Shown here piece by piece: positions 12,735 through 14,612 of a DNA stretch of 14,612 bases. A program made the translations under genes and the position numbers. How positions within the stretch are numbered: position 1 is the first letter of the stretch; each line of letters begins with the position of its first letter. The notes beneath the pieces are model-generated. The model did not search any database. It had not been told where the DNA came from and saw nothing but the letters and a program-made list of their open reading frames with translations. The stretch spans positions 1 through 14,612 of the forward strand of contig JAGVJS010000419.1 of the NCBI GenBank assembly GCA_020051025.1, in the 5' to 3' direction. Source of the stretch: Sphingobium sp. GTDB taxonomy: Bacteria; Pseudomonadota; Alphaproteobacteria; Sphingomonadales; Sphingomonadaceae.

Positions 12735-14489
12735 ATGGAATCGACGTCGGTGCGCAATTTGCCGGTCACACAGACCAGCGGCACCCCCTTGGCTGGGGGC
12801 GATGACGCACATCCGGAATGCAGCATCGGCATGTCGGAATGGCTGGCGGCACTGCCCCAGCTTGCGGCGATTTTCTCGTACGAAAACAAGGAAATAAGCT
12901 TAAAGCAGGGCAATGCGCGCTTTGCTACTGCCTTCCGTTCCAACCCGGAACGCAGCAATGCGTCGGACCGGGTGGCGAAGGAATGGCGCGAGCGTGTCGT
13001 GTGCTTCATCGAGTCCGGACGCGAGTCGGACAGTTTCGAACTGCGTCGTGACGGCAAGCTTGGCCCGGAATATTTCATGTGTACCATCGGTCGGTTACCC
13101 GCCGCCGACGGACGGCCGGAACATTATCTCTTCACTGCGATCGATCGGACCAGCGAGCGGACGATCGAGAAGAATCTGCGCCGCGAACTCCTGTCCGACG
13201 GGCTGACCGCGCTGCCAAACCGAACCGGGTTCGGCGAGGAGATCGACGATCGGCTGGGCAATGGCAACTGGTCGGACAATGCCCAGTTCGGTATCATCGC
13301 CATCGACCTCAGCCGTTTCAGTCGGGTGAATGAATCGCTCGGCCCGATGGCGGGTGACGAACTGCTCATCACCGTTGCCAAGCGGCTGAAGTCCAGCCTG
13401 CGGCAGGGCGATGTCCTGGCCCGGATCGGCGGCAATGATTTTGCGATCTTTGCTCGTCTTAACAATGGTTTGTCCGACGCTCTTCATATCGTTCAGAGGA
13501 TCAAGGAGGCGCTCAGTTCGCCCATCCGCCTGAGCGACCTCCAGATCCGCGTCGATTGCGCGATCGGCTGCGCCCTGTCGCTCAACCTGGACGATGATCC
13601 CGACGATGTCGTGCGCAAGGCGCAGGCCGCGGTGAAAATCGCCAAGCGCAGCGGCAAGGTCGAGATTTATCGCAACGGCGTGCTGAAGGAAGCGCAGCGC
13701 CGCTTCTCGATCGAAAGCCGCCTGCGCGATGCACTGGCCCAGGGCGGCCTGACGCTGGCCTTTCAGCCGCTCATTCACCTTCAGACCGGCGAGATCACCG
13801 GGTTCGAGGCGCTGGCCCGCTGGAATGACGAGGAACTGGGCAATGTGCCCCCGGTCGAATTCATCGCTGTGGCGGAAGAAAGCGGCCTCATTACGCCGCT
13901 TGGCCGCTGGGCCGCCTATGAAGCGGCGCAGGCTCTGTCGCGCTGGGATGCGAAATTCGGCCAGCCGCTGCCCGTGGGCGTCAATGTCAACCTGTCGCCG
14001 ATCCAGATGGCGCGCGACGACGTCGCCTCCATGTTTGAAGAAGCGCTGCGCTATTCCGGTATCGCCGGCAGCCGCCTGACCGCCGAACTGACCGAAAGCG
14101 CGATCATCGCCGATCCGGACAAGGCGCGCAAACTGCTGGTTGCACTCAAGGGGCTACAGATGCCGATCGCGATGGACGATTTCGGCACCGGCTTCTCCAA
14201 CCTCGCCAGCCTGCACAGCCTGCCGATCGACATCCTCAAGATCGATCGCAGTTTCGTGTCAACGATGCTGGAGGATCATGACAAGGCGGTGATCGTCCGC
14301 ACGATCCTGTCGCTCGCCGAATCGCTGAACCTGAAGGTCACGGCCGAAGGGATCGAGACGCAGGCGCTGGCCCATGCCCTGCAACAAATGGGCTGCTGGC
14401 AGGGGCAGGGCTATCATTTCGCCCGGCCGATGGCCGAAAATGATGCGTTCGACTATTGGCGCGCGCGCTGGAACTTCGAAACGATCTGA
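12735..14489 (+). CDS. GGDEF-EAL protein, probable c-di-GMP phosphodiesterase with degenerate cyclase domain
   Basis: A soluble 584-aa signalling protein with no membrane segment. Residues 30-140 form a PAS-like sensory region. The GGDEF domain (about 150-315) starts LTALPNRTGF, but its signature is GGNDF (232-236), so cyclase activity is unlikely. The inhibitory-site motif RxxD (Arg223-Gln-Gly-Asp226) is retained at the right distance, so it may bind c-di-GMP or GTP as a regulatory domain. The EAL domain (about 330-575) is complete: FEALARW (357-363), VNLSP with Asn419, Glu451 in AELTES, DDFGTGFSNL (481-490), LKIDRSF with Lys502, TAEGIET with Glu538, and QGYHFARP. It should hydrolyse c-di-GMP. 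The frame can extend to a TTG at 12684, but the ATG at 12735 is more plausible. The 88-bp gap to parC shows no clear terminator. The 3' end overlaps a converging gene. Confidence 0.93.
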   Translation: MESTSVRNLPVTQTSGTPLAGGDDAHPECSIGMSEWLAALPQLAAIFSYENKEISLKQGNARFATAFRSNPERSNASDRVAKEWRERVVCFIESGRESDSFELRRDGKLGPEYFMCTIGRLPAADGRPEHYLFTAIDRTSERTIEKNLRRELLSDGLTALPNRTGFGEEIDDRLGNGNWSDNAQFGIIAIDLSRFSRVNESLGPMAGDELLITVAKRLKSSLRQGDVLARIGGNDFAIFARLNNGLSDALHIVQRIKEALSSPIRLSDLQIRVDCAIGCALSLNLDDDPDDVVRKAQAAVKIAKRSGKVEIYRNGVLKEAQRRFSIESRLRDALAQGGLTLAFQPLIHLQTGEITGFEALARWNDEELGNVPPVEFIAVAEESGLITPLGRWAAYEAAQALSRWDAKFGQPLPVGVNVNLSPIQMARDDVASMFEEALRYSGIAGSRLTAELTESAIIADPDKARKLLVALKGLQMPIAMDDFGTGFSNLASLHSLPIDILKIDRSFVSTMLEDHDKAVIVRTILSLAESLNLKVTAEGIETQALAHALQQMGCWQGQGYHFARPMAENDAFDYWRARWNFETI

Positions 14490-14612
14490 TCGACGATCGC
14501 CGCGACGCGATTGGCGTCGGGAAAATCTTCCGCCACCCATTGGGCCTGCACGGCCTGCAACGCCCTGGCCACGTCCGGCCCGGCCGGCAAGCCGCGCGCG
14601 ATCAATGCGCCG
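14453..14612 (-). CDS. cca: Partial 3' end of a probable CCA tRNA nucleotidyltransferase
   Basis: On the minus strand an open frame enters from the right edge and ends at TAG 14453-14455, giving 52 codons. The peptide contains GALIARGLPAGPDVARAL, then VQAQWVAEDFPDANRVAAIVD and a short basic tail. This matches my memory of the C-terminus of alphaproteobacterial CCA-adding enzymes ('GGdLIA.GL..GP.VA..L......W....F.....R'), which rebuild the 3' CCA end of tRNA. Most of the gene, including catalytic motifs, lies outside the window, so the call stays moderate. It converges with the GGDEF-EAL gene and overlaps its last 37 bp on the opposite strand. Confidence 0.65.
   Translation of the reverse strand, partial: GALIARGLPAGPDVARALQAVQAQWVAEDFPDANRVAAIVDQIVSKFQRARQ

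Noticed and set aside
10529..13087. 852-aa open frame on the minus strand
   Set aside because: Antisense to parC and the start of the GGDEF-EAL gene. It is long only because stops are rare in this frame of high-GC coding DNA, and it shows no recognisable domain.
1..14612. tRNA, rRNA, transposase, integrase or phage genes
   Set aside because: None could be recognised on either strand; the palindromic repeats have no associated transposase in the window.

Overview
The window is about 14.6 kb of GC-rich DNA with tightly packed genes. It most resembles a chromosome of the order Sphingomonadales (Sphingobium/Sphingomonas-like, Alphaproteobacteria). That assignment rests on GC-rich codon use, the style of the pur, trehalose and ParC proteins, and dispersed palindromic repeats of a type I associate with these genomes. 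It is my inference; no marker RNA is present.

Layout. 1-137: 3' end of a gene whose product resembles the C-terminus of an exopolysaccharide tyrosine autokinase, followed by a terminator shared with the converging purQ. 228-1137 (-): purS-purQ, encoding two subunits of FGAM synthase. 1138-1953: a gene-free stretch of about 815 bp holding phased GTCAC-type motifs and two dispersed repeat elements. 1954-2706 (+): a TSUP-family permease. 2722-2915: another palindromic repeat, the purC terminator and a further palindrome. 2917-3699 (-): purC. The purine genes purC and purSQ are therefore separated by an oppositely oriented permease gene flanked by repeats.

3832-8670 (-) is a trehalose-metabolism operon. 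In transcription order it contains a 52-aa conserved-looking small protein, otsB (trehalose-6-phosphate phosphatase), a GH15 glucoamylase/trehalase-like enzyme, otsA (trehalose-6-phosphate synthase), an SRPBCC-domain protein and possibly a 44-aa one-helix membrane peptide. GH15/otsA and otsA/SRPBCC overlap as ATGA, and otsB/GH15 overlap by 44 bp, so translation is probably coupled. OtsA and OtsB make trehalose, and the GH15 enzyme may hydrolyse trehalose or a related alpha-glucoside.

8800-9720 (+): a divergent LysR-family (GcvA-like) regulator with a perfect 7-3-7 palindrome just upstream of its start. 9767-10305 (+): a CcdA/CcdB-type toxin-antitoxin pair with a well-formed promoter and an overlapping palindrome. 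10358-12646 (+): parC, topoisomerase IV subunit A, only 52 bp beyond ccdB. The CcdB family poisons the GyrA subunit of gyrase, a paralogue of ParC, which makes this the most suggestive juxtaposition in the window. 12735-14489 (+): a GGDEF-EAL protein with a degenerate cyclase motif, a retained inhibitory-site motif and an intact EAL domain, probably a c-di-GMP phosphodiesterase. 14453-14612 (-): the 3' end of a converging gene resembling CCA tRNA nucleotidyltransferase, overlapping the EAL gene by 37 bp.

I see no tRNA, rRNA, CRISPR array, transposase or phage gene. Nothing here is convincingly a wholly new system. The best leads are ccdAB-parC, the operon-leading 52-aa protein with the divergent LysR gene, and the phased GTCAC region upstream of purS.
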